From JBBRLA01 sp038231615 (GTDB lineage: Bacteria; Myxococcota_A; Polyangia; Palsa-1104; JAEUJZ01), in assembly GCA_038231615.1 (NCBI GenBank), contig JBBRLA010000006.1, positions 1-33,754 of the forward strand: 33,754 nucleotides of DNA, in the 5' to 3' direction. Positions 12,766 through 21,859 of the stretch are shown here, in pieces. The notes under the pieces are model-generated. The model searched no databases, was not told the DNA's origin, and saw only the letters and a program-made list of their open reading frames with translations. The position numbers and the translations under genes were made by a program. Positions within the stretch are counted from its first letter, which is position 1, and every line of letters starts with the position of its first letter.

Positions 12766-14297
12766 TTCCGATTCTCACCCTTGCGCAAGGGGTGCGGCCG
12801 ACCGGCGATGCCCATGGCGGGGATGGGGGTGTTGACCACTTCTTTCAGCGCCAGCTTGCCACGGGGCGCGTTGGCCAGGTCCTGTGCCGCCTTGGCACCG
12901 CCGCCGCCCGCCGAGGCATTGTACCCGCCAGAGGACGGCGGTGGCCCGCCCCACACGCCGTACCGTGGGTTCTCGCAGGCCACCTTTTGCTCCCAGTAGT
13001 GGCGGATGATGTATCGTCCCTGGAAGTTGTTCACCCCGCCCGGCTGCACCTGCGCCTCCGTGTTGCCGATGACCGAGCCGTCCCCATTCGCCCGCCCGCC
13101 CAGCACCGGGGGCGCCTCGCGGAAGATCAGATCGTCGGTGAGGACCTCGCGGTCGTAGCGCGTGTGCAGCCGTGTCAGCACCCAGCTCGACGAGGGGCCG
13201 TAGTAGGGGGCGGACATGCCGCCTCGAGAAGGCCGCCCCGGGGAGGGTGGGGTGCCGGGGGCCGCGATTGCCTGCCCATCGGCGACGACATCACTGCCCA
13301 GGGTCGCAAGGTCGCTGGCGTCGAGCGGCGGCGTCGGGCAGGGGTCGCAGCTGGTGGTCTGCCAGGCGTACTCGGTCACCACGCCCTTGTTGTTGTGGCG
13401 GCGCAGCGTCTCGTCGAAGAGTTCGGCGTAAAACGACCCGAAGTAGGTGCGCACCTTGTCCGTCACCTCGATGTTGGTCGGGATGAAGAGGTTTGGATAG
13501 TTGGCCACCTCGAAGCGCTTGTCCGGGTGCAAAAGATAGATGATCAGGTCCTGCTTTCCCTTGGCGTTGAGCAGCCCGAGGCGCACCGGCAGCCGCAGCT
13601 CCTGGGCGTCAAAGTGGAAGCGCAGCGGCGAGAGCAGGACGGCGCCGTGCTCGTCTTTCTTGACCTTCTGGATGTCCACCTTGGCCACGAAGAACTTCAT
13701 CTGGTCGCGGATGTAGGGCGCCAGGGCCGCGGACGCGCCCTTGGGGATGTTGTACTTGTTCAGCCGCAGCCACTTCTCCAGGCCGCCCGAGTCCTGGGCC
13801 GACAGGATCAGGATCTGGTACTCGCCGACGTCGAACTTGGCCTCGATCTTGACCCCCAGGCCAGCACTTCCGACGCTCCGTGGCGACGCCCCACCGGGCG
13901 CTCCCCCGGACATGGCCATCATCGGGGCCATCGGCGGCGGCACGTAGCACGGGTCCTGTTCCCAATACTCCACCAGGCGCGGCGCCGAGAGCTGGTCGAT
14001 GTGCTTGAACACGTCGGCGGCCAGGGTCTTGACCTGCTCCTTGTGCAGCACCACCGGGACCGGCACGACCATGGCAAAGTCCTGCGGCGGCCCTTGATAG
14101 TTGTTGGACAGGGTCATGACGGTGCGGTTGCCCTTGCGCAAAAGCGCCACCTGGGAAGCGTTGTTGACCAGGTCGGCATCCGCGCCGGAGACGAAGAAGC
14201 CGCAGAAGGCGGCGGCGGGGCGCGCTAACGAAAGGGAGCACAGGATCGCGCCGACCAGGGAGATCGGCGTCGCCAGCTTGGTGATTGTCCGGTTCAA
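12762..14297 (-). CDS. DUF2330 family exported protein
   Basis: A 511-residue periplasmic protein. It has the DUF2330 hallmark just after the signal peptide (AFCGFFVSGADADLVNNAS, then TVMTLSNNYQGPPQDFAMVVPVPV). An Ala/Met/Pro/Gly-rich loop (PPPMAPMMAMSGGAPGG) precedes a long beta-rich part. The biochemical function of DUF2330 is not known. I chose the TTG at 14297: it lies 5 bases after AGGAGG and gives a normal 30-residue signal peptide (MNRTITK, hydrophobic core, ARPAAA). The upstream ATG at 14312 would place the Shine-Dalgarno inside the gene, and the ATG near 14402 would overlap TamB. It is coupled to the pentaheme cytochrome by ATGA. Confidence 0.82.
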   Translation of the reverse strand: MNRTITKLATPISLVGAILCSLSLARPAAAFCGFFVSGADADLVNNASQVALLRKGNRTVMTLSNNYQGPPQDFAMVVPVPVVLHKEQVKTLAADVFKHIDQLSAPRLVEYWEQDPCYVPPPMAPMMAMSGGAPGGASPRSVGSAGLGVKIEAKFDVGEYQILILSAQDSGGLEKWLRLNKYNIPKGASAALAPYIRDQMKFFVAKVDIQKVKKDEHGAVLLSPLRFHFDAQELRLPVRLGLLNAKGKQDLIIYLLHPDKRFEVANYPNLFIPTNIEVTDKVRTYFGSFYAELFDETLRRHNNKGVVTEYAWQTTSCDPCPTPPLDASDLATLGSDVVADGQAIAAPGTPPSPGRPSRGGMSAPYYGPSSSWVLTRLHTRYDREVLTDDLIFREAPPVLGGRANGDGSVIGNTEAQVQPGGVNNFQGRYIIRHYWEQKVACENPRYGVWGGPPPSSGGYNASAGGGGAKAAQDLANAPRGKLALKEVVNTPIPAMGIAGRPHPLRKGENRK

Positions 14298-14337
14298 GGG
14301 GCCCTCCTGCATGCGCAGAAAACGATGCGAGGCGGAG

Positions 14338-14343
14338 AGTATA
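14338..14343 (-). promoter_or_regulatory. Possible -10 element upstream of the DUF2330-cytochrome pair
   Basis: TATACT on the minus strand, 40 bases upstream of the TTG start and within the 76-bp gap after TamB. No good -35 is visible. It may give the downstream pair its own promoter. Confidence 0.25.
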
Positions 14344-14373
14344 CCCTTTACCGGCCCAATAGGGCAGAGCGTT

Positions 14374-17300
14374 TCAAAATCGGTGGGTCCAGTAGAAGTC
14401 AAGGGAGCCGACCCCGGCGTCGCCGAAGAGGGTCTGGAAGGAATAGGCGCGAAGGAAGTGGTATTCCAGCGAAGCCTGGTTGGCGTTGATCTTGCGCAGG
14501 CCGCTCAGGTTGCCAAACTGGTGCAGATAGCTCAGGTAGAGGTCGTCGGTGAGGTACTTGCCGACCTCGAGGCGGGTGCTCTCGAAGCCATAGCCCTGGT
14601 TGCCCAGGTCGATCTTGAGGACGTCGATGGGCAGCTTCGACGCGAACTGGTCCTTGATCTGACCCAGGATCAGGCCGGAGACCGCGCCCACCGCCTTCTG
14701 CTGGAGGTTCTGGCTCGACTGTGGCTCGGCGTTGGGGTCGCCGCCGATGATGATGCCGATGATCTGGCTCTGACTGTAAAGGGGCGGCTCGGAACTGAGC
14801 ACCAGCTCGGGTTTGGCGGCATTGCCATGGACCTCGATGATGATCTGTGCGTCGGAGATCTGCCTGGTGACGCGGACGTCCAGCTCGGGGTTGGGCACCG
14901 GTTCGCCGCCGAAGGCCACCTTGGCGTGATCGATCTCGTAGCGCCTGCCCATAAGCTCTAGCCAGCCGCTCAGGGTCTCGGCGCTCCCGGTCAGGCGGAC
15001 GTCCGGGCCGTCCAGGTCGGCCTGCACCATACCATGGAGGCCGGTGTTGACTTCGGTGCTGCGCACGTAGACCTGCCCGGGAATGCTGGCTGTGATGACG
15101 ATGTGGCTGGGGAAGCTGGAGGAGGACTGGGTAGCCTGCGCCTGCGCTTCTTGCGCCCGACGGGCCTGGGCGGCACGAGTATCGGTAAAAACCACGTCGG
15201 TCATCGGCTTGAGCGGCTGAAGCTGTCGCTGCCCCTTGAGCTTGGGCAGACGCACCATGCCATTGAGCACAGTGACCTCGCCGGTCAGGGTGTCGCCGGA
15301 GGTCTGGGCATGGGCCTTGACCCGGGCGTCGACGTAGAAGCCGGTGTCGCCCGCCATCGAGGGGAAGTGGTTGATCTCGGCCAGCAGGTCGGCCCGAACG
15401 GGCGCCAGGCCCTCAAGCTGTGCCGACCCCGAGGCTTTCGCCCAGCCATCGCCGGACTTGGCCGACAGGTTCTTGAGCGTCAGCGCGCCGTTCTTGACGG
15501 AGACGTCAAGCTGTACGTCCTCGTAGGTCGACGGATCGACCGCCAGGGCAAAGGCCCCTTCCTTGATGCGAACGTAGCCGGCGACCCGTGGGCTCTGCCT
15601 GGTGCCGCTGATGTTCACGTCGGCGTTGAGCAGTCCGTGAAGCAACCGCAATCCGCCCAGACCGGCGTTGGATCGGTAGTCCACCAGGAAGCCATTGGAG
15701 GAGATATCGGCCCGCAAAGGCAGGTCGGCACGCAGCGGCGCGGCGGCGTCCAGGTGCAGCACGCCTCCCTTTTCTTCTCGCAGGTCGAAGCGGGCGCCGA
15801 ACTTCTGGCCGTCGAAGGTCCCCCTGCCGGTCACGCGCATGTCGCCGATGTCCAGCCGCTGCGCCCGCAGCCCGTCGATGCGGAATTGCAGGCCCACCTC
15901 CGGCTTGCCGATGGTGCCCCGGGCGGCCACGTTGGCCACCACCAGGCCGGCGAACTGCGTGGAGCGGGCCAGTTCGTACGCCGGAACGAAGGCGTCGAGG
16001 AAGATCGGGGTGTCCTTGAGCGGGGCGCCCGCCAGCAGCTTGCGCGGGTCCACGGTGGTCTCTCCGTGGGCCAGAAGGAGCGTCTGGCCGCGCAAGCGGG
16101 TGTTCAGATCCAGGCGGGCCTTGCCGCGCTGGTAGTCCAGGCCCAGCCCCACCTCTGCCTGGTCGATGGCATCGGTGCTCAGGTCCTTGCCGTTCACCTT
16201 GGCCGAGAGCCGCGGTTCATTCGCCGTGCCGGAGAAGTCCATCGTGACGTCGAACTGCCCGGTGTTCAGGGGCAGCCGAGCTGCCGCCGCCCCCGACACC
16301 TTGCGCAAGCGCGCCACGTCGAGCTTGAAGTCGGCATGCGCCTTCATCTGCGTGTCCAGCTCCAGCCGATCGAGCTTCGGAAGCTTGGTATCCAGGGCCA
16401 GGTCGATGGGCACGGTCACCGATACATCTGCGCTGGCCAGGTCCGGTCCGTGGGCCGCCGCGATCTGGGTCGTCAGCCTGGCGCTGAACCCGGTGTCGTC
16501 GTAGTTCACCGTCAGCTTGCTGTGGTTCTTCTTCAGGTCGTCCACCTCCCAGTTGGGAACGTCCAGCACCGCTTCAAGCCGGGGTTCATGCAGGGTCCCG
16601 CCGGCCCGCGCGTGCAGGGCCACCTGGCCTTTCAGCGCCGCCAGGCTCGGCGGCAGGAAGCGCTGGAACTTCTCGATGAGCAGTCCATCCAGGGACAGCT
16701 CGCCGCCCAGGGGCCCGCGTTCCTTGCCGCCCGCCGGGGCATCGAAGCAGACATTCAGGGCGGGCCCCTTTGGGACGAGCGACTTGACGGCAAGCTCCCC
16801 TGTGGCGCGCACGTCCGCATAGCGGGCGCGGAGCTGATAGGTCATCGCGTCCAGGCCGATCTTTGCCACAGTCTCCGAGCGCCCAGACAGTTCCACCTCG
16901 GCGATCGGGTGGGCCACCGTGCCGCTGGCCCGCGCCCGGAGATCCAGGCTGGTCGTGGGGGCGTTCGCCGCCCCCGAGATGGCCGCCAGTTGCAGCACTT
17001 TCTTTACGTCCAGTGCATGCAGATTGACCGTCGCCGAGACCTTCTTGCTGGTCATTCCGTAACTGCCATCCACCCGCAGGTCCTGCCCCGCCGACGAGAG
17101 GGCAAAGCCCTTCACGGTCACGTCATCGCCCACGTGAAAGAAGGCGGGATGCGGGGTGCGCCAGGTCTGCCCATGGGCGGCCAGCACCAGCCGGGAAAGG
17201 GTCGCGTCCAGGGCGATGGGGCGCTGGTTAAACTGCCTGGGGACGCCATGCACGTCCAGGAGGAAGGTATTGCCGTAGGGCCCATATCCGTCCACGTGCA

Positions 17301-18828
17301 GCTCGGCGGAGTCCTTGCCGCCCCGTGCCCGCAAGGCCAGGGAGTCGAAGGCCAAGCCCGAGGCCAGAAGCCCCCTGGCATCCAGGCGCGCCTCGCCGGT
17401 CAAGTCCACGGCGTGCACATGGGCCGAGAGGCGACGTACCCGTGCGGCGGACATCACCCGCAGGTCGCTGCCGTGGATGTCGGCGTCCACCCGCAGGTGC
17501 TCGGGGGAGCGGGCCGCAGTGGCGTCGATGAAGAACGCCCCCGCCAGATCCGGCACCCCGGGGAGCTTGGCGCGGGACAGGCGCGACAGGTCCTCGGCCT
17601 TGACCTTGAGCTTGAAATCCCCCATACCCGCCAGGTCGAAATGGCCCGAGGCGCCGGCCTCGGCCCCTGCCAAGCGCACGATCAGACGATGCAAGTCCAC
17701 GCTGCCCTGCGCCCCGCTGCCGCTCCCGCTGGCGTCCAGGTCGATCTGCCCATGGGGCGCGCCCTTCCAGCCGGCCCCGGGATCCAGGCCCGCGGCGTTC
17801 ACCGAGATCTGCCAGCTTTCCTGTGCGTGCTTGGCGCCGATCAAGGCATGGGCATTCATCGTCCCCTTCGGGGGCAGCACATTCAGGTCCGCGACCAGCG
17901 CGGAAAGCGGCCCATTGAGCTTCAGGTCCACCTGGTAGCGCCCCTGCGCGTGACCCTGACCCGGGGGCAGAAGTAAATTCAGCGCCTCCGCGTCCAACTG
18001 TAGGTGTAACGCCACCTCAGAAAGGGTGATGGCGTCGCCCGCCATGTGCATGGCTCCGCTCAGCTTCGCCCCCGCCGCCAGCGGCTCTTGCACGTCCAGG
18101 GACAGCGACCGGACGGCGGCCTGGATGTCGCCGCTCTTGATCTTGCCCCCCGCCACCACGCTCAGATGCGCGCCCAGGTGAGACAGCAGGTCCGGGCGCT
18201 GCGTCTCTTCCACCTCCGCCGAGGTGGGCAGCGCCGCCGCCAGGGGGGCCGCCGCCGGGACCTTGCGTACAATGGCCGGCGCCGCATCCTGTGCCGCCTG
18301 CGCCACTGCCTGCTTGGTCTTCTGCGCGGGGCCGTCGTAGCTCCCCGACAGGTCAAGCTTCACCTCGTCCACCCGCACGGTGTAGGGGCTTGGCCGATCG
18401 TCCGGTGGCTTGTCCGAAGGTTTCACCAGAGCTGCCAAATTCAGTCGCCCGTCCTTGAGGTAGCGCGCGTGGACCCACAGGCCCTCGCCCTCAGCGAAGG
18501 TGATGTGCAGCGTCTTGTGTAGCAACGCCAACAGGCGGTAGTGCGCCTCCACCCGGTGCGCCCGGGCCACCGGCTGCCCCTCGACGTCGTCCAGCGCGAC
18601 ATCCTCCACCACCAGGGAGTGGAGCAGGTCGCCACGCAACCTGCCAATGGTCAGCTTGCCGTTGAGTTGCTTCTGCACGATGGGCACGATTACAGCGAGC
18701 AGCTTCGACCGCGCCCAGTCGGTGTGGCCCAGCGTGAAGAGGGCCAGCGCCACCAACCCGACGAGACCGGCCCCCCCCACCCCCAGCCACAGGGCCACCC
18801 GGCCCACGATGTGCAGGACACGCCGCAT
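14374..18828 (-). CDS. tamB: TamB-like translocation and assembly module / DUF490 protein
   Basis: 1484 residues from the ATG at 18828, which overlaps the TamA stop as TGATG and follows GGGAGG. Residues 9-31 form a single N-terminal inner-membrane anchor. The rest is a very long beta-rich periplasmic chain (AsmA/TamB superfamily; the family forms a hydrophobic groove bridging the two membranes). The C-terminal 330 or so residues carry the TamB domain: GMVQADLDGPDVRLTGS, the MGRRYEIDHAKVAFGG block, LSSEPPLYSQSQIIG, then a final barrel-like segment ending YWTHRF. TamB with TamA helps insert outer-membrane proteins, and related proteins move phospholipids between membranes. An in-frame extension to 19179 overlaps tamA and is not credible. 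Confidence 0.92.
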   Translation of the reverse strand: MRRVLHIVGRVALWLGVGGAGLVGLVALALFTLGHTDWARSKLLAVIVPIVQKQLNGKLTIGRLRGDLLHSLVVEDVALDDVEGQPVARAHRVEAHYRLLALLHKTLHITFAEGEGLWVHARYLKDGRLNLAALVKPSDKPPDDRPSPYTVRVDEVKLDLSGSYDGPAQKTKQAVAQAAQDAAPAIVRKVPAAAPLAAALPTSAEVEETQRPDLLSHLGAHLSVVAGGKIKSGDIQAAVRSLSLDVQEPLAAGAKLSGAMHMAGDAITLSEVALHLQLDAEALNLLLPPGQGHAQGRYQVDLKLNGPLSALVADLNVLPPKGTMNAHALIGAKHAQESWQISVNAAGLDPGAGWKGAPHGQIDLDASGSGSGAQGSVDLHRLIVRLAGAEAGASGHFDLAGMGDFKLKVKAEDLSRLSRAKLPGVPDLAGAFFIDATAARSPEHLRVDADIHGSDLRVMSAARVRRLSAHVHAVDLTGEARLDARGLLASGLAFDSLALRARGGKDSAELHVDGYGPYGNTFLLDVHGVPRQFNQRPIALDATLSRLVLAAHGQTWRTPHPAFFHVGDDVTVKGFALSSAGQDLRVDGSYGMTSKKVSATVNLHALDVKKVLQLAAISGAANAPTTSLDLRARASGTVAHPIAEVELSGRSETVAKIGLDAMTYQLRARYADVRATGELAVKSLVPKGPALNVCFDAPAGGKERGPLGGELSLDGLLIEKFQRFLPPSLAALKGQVALHARAGGTLHEPRLEAVLDVPNWEVDDLKKNHSKLTVNYDDTGFSARLTTQIAAAHGPDLASADVSVTVPIDLALDTKLPKLDRLELDTQMKAHADFKLDVARLRKVSGAAAARLPLNTGQFDVTMDFSGTANEPRLSAKVNGKDLSTDAIDQAEVGLGLDYQRGKARLDLNTRLRGQTLLLAHGETTVDPRKLLAGAPLKDTPIFLDAFVPAYELARSTQFAGLVVANVAARGTIGKPEVGLQFRIDGLRAQRLDIGDMRVTGRGTFDGQKFGARFDLREEKGGVLHLDAAAPLRADLPLRADISSNGFLVDYRSNAGLGGLRLLHGLLNADVNISGTRQSPRVAGYVRIKEGAFALAVDPSTYEDVQLDVSVKNGALTLKNLSAKSGDGWAKASGSAQLEGLAPVRADLLAEINHFPSMAGDTGFYVDARVKAHAQTSGDTLTGEVTVLNGMVRLPKLKGQRQLQPLKPMTDVVFTDTRAAQARRAQEAQAQATQSSSSFPSHIVITASIPGQVYVRSTEVNTGLHGMVQADLDGPDVRLTGSAETLSGWLELMGRRYEIDHAKVAFGGEPVPNPELDVRVTRQISDAQIIIEVHGNAAKPELVLSSEPPLYSQSQIIGIIIGGDPNAEPQSSQNLQQKAVGAVSGLILGQIKDQFASKLPIDVLKIDLGNQGYGFESTRLEVGKYLTDDLYLSYLHQFGNLSGLRKINANQASLEYHFLRAYSFQTLFGDAGVGSLDFYWTHRF

Positions 18829-20879
18829 CAGAACGCCTCCCCGATAGAGATGTGATAGGCGATGCGATCCCCGGGGTCCGGGTTTGTCGGGATCTTTCCC
18901 ACGTTCTCGGTCAGCCCGCCGGGGGGTCCATCCAGCCGATTCAGCCGCACCCCCAGGTCGAAGCGCAGCGTCCCGATGATGGTCTTGTAGCGCAGCCCGC
19001 CGCCCACGGCGTAATTCAGGTTGGTGAAGTCGATGCCCTGGTTGGTCACGTCGCCCAGGTCGAGGAAGGTGGCGGCGCCAAGCCAGAAGCCGAAGAGCCG
19101 GACCAGATTCACTCGCGCCTCCACCTGTCCGAGGAACATCTCCTCGCCCCCGACGGGGATTTGCAGGGTGTCCCGGCACACCGTGTTGGTCGTCGTCGGC
19201 GGCTTCTGCCCCAGGGGGCCCCCGATGTGGATCGGCGCGCTCTGCACGCAGGTGATGAGCTGCGGCGAAAGCCGGTTGTAGTTGAAGCCACGGTGAGAAT
19301 CGGGCCCGCCCAGATAGAAGCGGCGGGTGATCGGACTGCTATCGCTGTGGACGAACATCTTGCCGTAGAGCACCCTGGCGGCCAGGACCACCCGGCCCCC
19401 CAGCGGCAGGTAGCCACGCAATTCGGGCACGATCTTCTCATACGTGAAGGCACCCCCGGCGTAGACCCCGCCCTCTTCCAGGGTGACGCCGAGGTAGCCG
19501 CCCCGGGTCGCATCCACGGACGCATCCCGCAGGTCGAGCGAGAAGTCCTCCTGCCACCAGCCCAGCCGGTAGTCCTGCCCTTTGAGCAGGCTCAGGTCCA
19601 GCGTGCCCAGAAGTGCCCGCTGTGTCGGGTCGGGGTTGGTAAAATTGGGGTCGACGTCGAAGAAACCGAGGTACTGGAAGTTGTAGGACAACCCCAGGTG
19701 GATGCGGTCCCGCCACAGCGGCCGGCGCAGGGCCAGTTGCGTCCGTGGGCCGTGGTAATGGTAGCCGTACTCGATGCCCAGGTCGTAACCCACCGTCCAC
19801 TTGAACTCGGCGTAACGCCACAACACGTCGGGCTGGGTGAACACCCCCTCGGCGATCAGGGTGGGGCCCTGGTCCACGATGTTCCAGAAGGCGGGCAGGG
19901 CGGTGTAGCCCGGCTGGACGCTGAAGCGCAGGGTGCGCAGCCCCCCGAAGAAGTTGCGCTGGGTGTAGATCCCGACGACGTGAACGTCGGTGCGCTGCGA
20001 TTCGAAGCCGAGACCGGCGCCCAGCCGCAGCTCGCGGAGCTTGGTCTCGTTCACGGTGATCTTCACGTCGGCCACATCGGGGTGCGCCGGGTCGTGGACC
20101 AGGTCCGGCCGCACGGATGAAAAGAGTCCCAGGTTGTAAAGCTTGCCCCGGGCATCGTCCAGCGCCACCGGGCGGTAGGGCTCGCCGCGGATGATGCCGG
20201 ACTGGCGGATGACGTCCTTGGGGCTGACCACCCGGGTCCCCTCGACTCGCACGTCGCCAAAGGTTACCAGTGGGCCGGGGTTGATGGTGTAGTGGAGGGT
20301 GGCCAGGCGGGCGTCGCGGTTGATGTCCGCCACCCCCTTCACCTCGGCCCAGGCGTGGCCCCGCTCCTGCAAGTCGGCGGCCAGGGCGGCCTTGCTGTCC
20401 AGGTAGTTCTTCTCGTTGTACACGTCCCCGCGCTTCACCCGCAGACGGCCCAGCAGCTTCTTTCCGGGATCTCCCAGTGTGTCCAGGCCGCTGACGCTCA
20501 CCTCGTCGATGTGGGTGGCCGGCCCTTCATCCACCTTGATGTCCAGGTCCAGCGATCGCTTGCCCCGGTTCTTGAGGTTGGTGGCCAGGATGCGGGCGTT
20601 CAGGTAGCCGTGTTCATTATAGTACGCTACGATGCGCTTCTCGTCCGTCTTCATGCTGAAGACGTCCAGGTACTGCTTGCTGGCGAAAGGGAACCACGAG
20701 GTCTGCTGGATCACCAGCTTGCTCCGCAGGTCCTTTTCATTTATCGACTGCGATTTCACCCCGATGAAGTTGATCTTGTGGATCCACCGCTGGTTCGCGC
20801 TGCCGCAGCCGCTTCCCAGGAGGGCGACCGCCAAGAGGGCTGCGCCGCGACCCATCCGCCGACTTCTCGATTCCGTCAC
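18828..20879 (-). CDS. tamA: TamA-like Omp85 outer-membrane protein
   Basis: 683 residues. After a short signal sequence there are three POTRA-like domains (about residues 33-112, 113-190 and 191-270; the first begins IHKINFIGVKS, the third FGDVRVEGTRVVSPKDVIRQSG). A 16-strand-type barrel follows, with the Omp85 loop-6 motif GGPDSHRGFNYNRLSP and a C-terminal aromatic residue (SIGEAF). Three POTRAs and the directly coupled TamB gene favour TamA over BamA, which has five. The GTG at 20879 was taken; the ATG at 20855 gives a shorter MGRGAALLAV leader and is equally possible. The leader ends LLGSGC, a poor lipobox, so lipidation is uncertain. Confidence 0.88.
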   Translation of the reverse strand: MTESRSRRMGRGAALLAVALLGSGCGSANQRWIHKINFIGVKSQSINEKDLRSKLVIQQTSWFPFASKQYLDVFSMKTDEKRIVAYYNEHGYLNARILATNLKNRGKRSLDLDIKVDEGPATHIDEVSVSGLDTLGDPGKKLLGRLRVKRGDVYNEKNYLDSKAALAADLQERGHAWAEVKGVADINRDARLATLHYTINPGPLVTFGDVRVEGTRVVSPKDVIRQSGIIRGEPYRPVALDDARGKLYNLGLFSSVRPDLVHDPAHPDVADVKITVNETKLRELRLGAGLGFESQRTDVHVVGIYTQRNFFGGLRTLRFSVQPGYTALPAFWNIVDQGPTLIAEGVFTQPDVLWRYAEFKWTVGYDLGIEYGYHYHGPRTQLALRRPLWRDRIHLGLSYNFQYLGFFDVDPNFTNPDPTQRALLGTLDLSLLKGQDYRLGWWQEDFSLDLRDASVDATRGGYLGVTLEEGGVYAGGAFTYEKIVPELRGYLPLGGRVVLAARVLYGKMFVHSDSSPITRRFYLGGPDSHRGFNYNRLSPQLITCVQSAPIHIGGPLGQKPPTTTNTVCRDTLQIPVGGEEMFLGQVEARVNLVRLFGFWLGAATFLDLGDVTNQGIDFTNLNYAVGGGLRYKTIIGTLRFDLGVRLNRLDGPPGGLTENVGKIPTNPDPGDRIAYHISIGEAF

Positions 20880-20942
20880 CTGGCCAATATGGGTAGGTCC
20901 ACCGCGCCGAGCAAGGAAGGCCGCAACCTGGGGCCAGGCCCG

Positions 20943-21698
20943 CTACTGGGTCGGCACTCGGATCAGCCGCTGGATGGCCTCGGCATAGGCCTGCTCGGTG
21001 ATGACCCCGGCGTCCACCAGCGTCGTGACCAGTGCCCGCAGGCGCAGTTCGATCGGGGCGTCGTCGTCGATACGGGTCAGCGGCTGGGTAACCATGTCCG
21101 CGGGCTTGCGCAGGCCGCCCGAGGGGCCCCTTACAATCGGCACCCCGGCTGGGGGCGTACGCTGGTTCGTCCCCTGGCCCTGGCCCTGGCCCTGGCCCTG
21201 GCCTCGGCCCTGCCCCGCCAGCGATGAGGGCAACTGGGTGAGCGCCCCGCGATAGCGCTGCCGGATCGCCATCGCCAGCGCCGATGCCGGAGAAATGACC
21301 GGGTCGATGCTGTGCCCGGTCAAGCGTTGCAGGTCGTCCCGGGCCTCCCGGTCCAGGGGATCGGCCATGGCCACCCGCAGCACCCCGGTGCCCCCTGGCT
21401 GGTCCAGATGCAACCCCAGCGGCAGCACCCGGTAGCGCTCGGCCAGGTCGTAGGGGATCAGCCGCAGCACCTCCTCCTCGATGAGGAGGTTCCCTGGAGT
21501 CACCACCGGCAGCTTCAGCCGCCGGGACAGCACGGAAAGGAGCTGGTCCTCGCTGACGTGCTCCTCCTCCAGCAGGACCACCACGATGGACATGCGCTCG
21601 CGCTTCGCCAGCCGGCGCACGGCACGCAATACTCCCTCAGTGAGCAGCCGCTCTTCCAGCAGCACATCGCCGAGATCTCGCCGCAGTGACGCGGTCAC
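20943..21698 (-). CDS. MshEN / GspE N-terminal domain protein
   Basis: 251 residues, soluble. Residues 1-150 match the N-terminal domain of type II secretion/type IV pilus ATPases: LGDVLLEERLLTEGVLR, EEEHVSEDQLLSVLSRRLKLPVV, LIPYDLAERYRVLPLGL, VAMADPLDREARDDLQRLTG. MshEN domains of this kind can bind c-di-GMP in some proteins. The RxxxLG-type start is not evident here, so binding is untested. No ATPase domain follows. Instead there is a Gly-Gln repeat linker (encoded by CCCTGG hexamers) and a short C-terminal helical region (RLRALVTTLVDAGVITEQAYAEAIQ) resembling the first motif again. The start is a GTG at 21698. It is the first gene of the minus-strand block, 63 bp upstream of tamA. Confidence 0.8.
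   Translation of the reverse strand: MTASLRRDLGDVLLEERLLTEGVLRAVRRLAKRERMSIVVVLLEEEHVSEDQLLSVLSRRLKLPVVTPGNLLIEEEVLRLIPYDLAERYRVLPLGLHLDQPGGTGVLRVAMADPLDREARDDLQRLTGHSIDPVISPASALAMAIRQRYRGALTQLPSSLAGQGRGQGQGQGQGQGTNQRTPPAGVPIVRGPSGGLRKPADMVTQPLTRIDDDAPIELRLRALVTTLVDAGVITEQAYAEAIQRLIRVPTQ
21172..21201 (+). repeat. CCCTGG hexanucleotide tandem repeat (5 perfect copies)
   Basis: Five perfect CCCTGG units followed by two diverged units (CCTCGG, CCCTGC). On the coding (minus) strand they encode alternating Gln and Gly in the linker of the MshEN protein. Unit gain or loss changes linker length without shifting the frame. Confidence 0.85.
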
Positions 21699-21743
21699 GC
21701 TGACGCTGATCTATGATGCCTGACGTACATCGGGCCTTCCGGG

Positions 21744-21817
21744 TGGGCGTTACAGGAATCGAACCTGTGGCCTTTGGCTTCGGAGGCCAACGCTCTATCC
21801 AGCTGAGCTAAACGCCC
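21744..21817 (-). tRNA. tRNA-Arg (anticodon CCG)
   Basis: The minus strand folds as a full cloverleaf. The acceptor stem GGGCGTT pairs with AACGCCC, the D arm contains AGCTCAGCTGGATAGAGC, the anticodon stem TTGGC/GCCAA holds the loop CTCCGAA with anticodon CCG, and the T arm reads CAGGTTCGAATCCTG. Position 21744 gives discriminator A. The 3' CCA is not encoded. It reads arginine codon CGG. It is unrelated to the flanking protein genes, and no integrase or attachment-site duplication is seen beside it. Confidence 0.96.
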
Positions 21818-21829
21818 GAGAGGAGAAGA

Positions 21830-21859
21830 TTTGTACACGCCCCCAAGACAGAAGGGCAA
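21830..21859 (-). promoter_or_regulatory. Putative promoter of tRNA-Arg
   Basis: On the minus strand TTGCCC (21854-21859) and TACAAA (21830-21835) are 18 bases apart, with the tRNA 5' end 12 bases beyond the -10. The hexamers match consensus at 4 of 6 each. Confidence 0.4.

Noticed and set aside
15034..17976. 980-aa plus-strand open frame
   Set aside because: It lies wholly antisense to tamB. Its translation is rich in His, Gln, Arg and Gly with no domain, as expected for a shadow frame in high-GC DNA.
18829..19179. N-terminal extension of TamB
   Set aside because: It overlaps tamA over 350 bp and has no signal or domain. The ATG at 18828 has a good ribosome-binding site, TGATG coupling and a proper membrane anchor.
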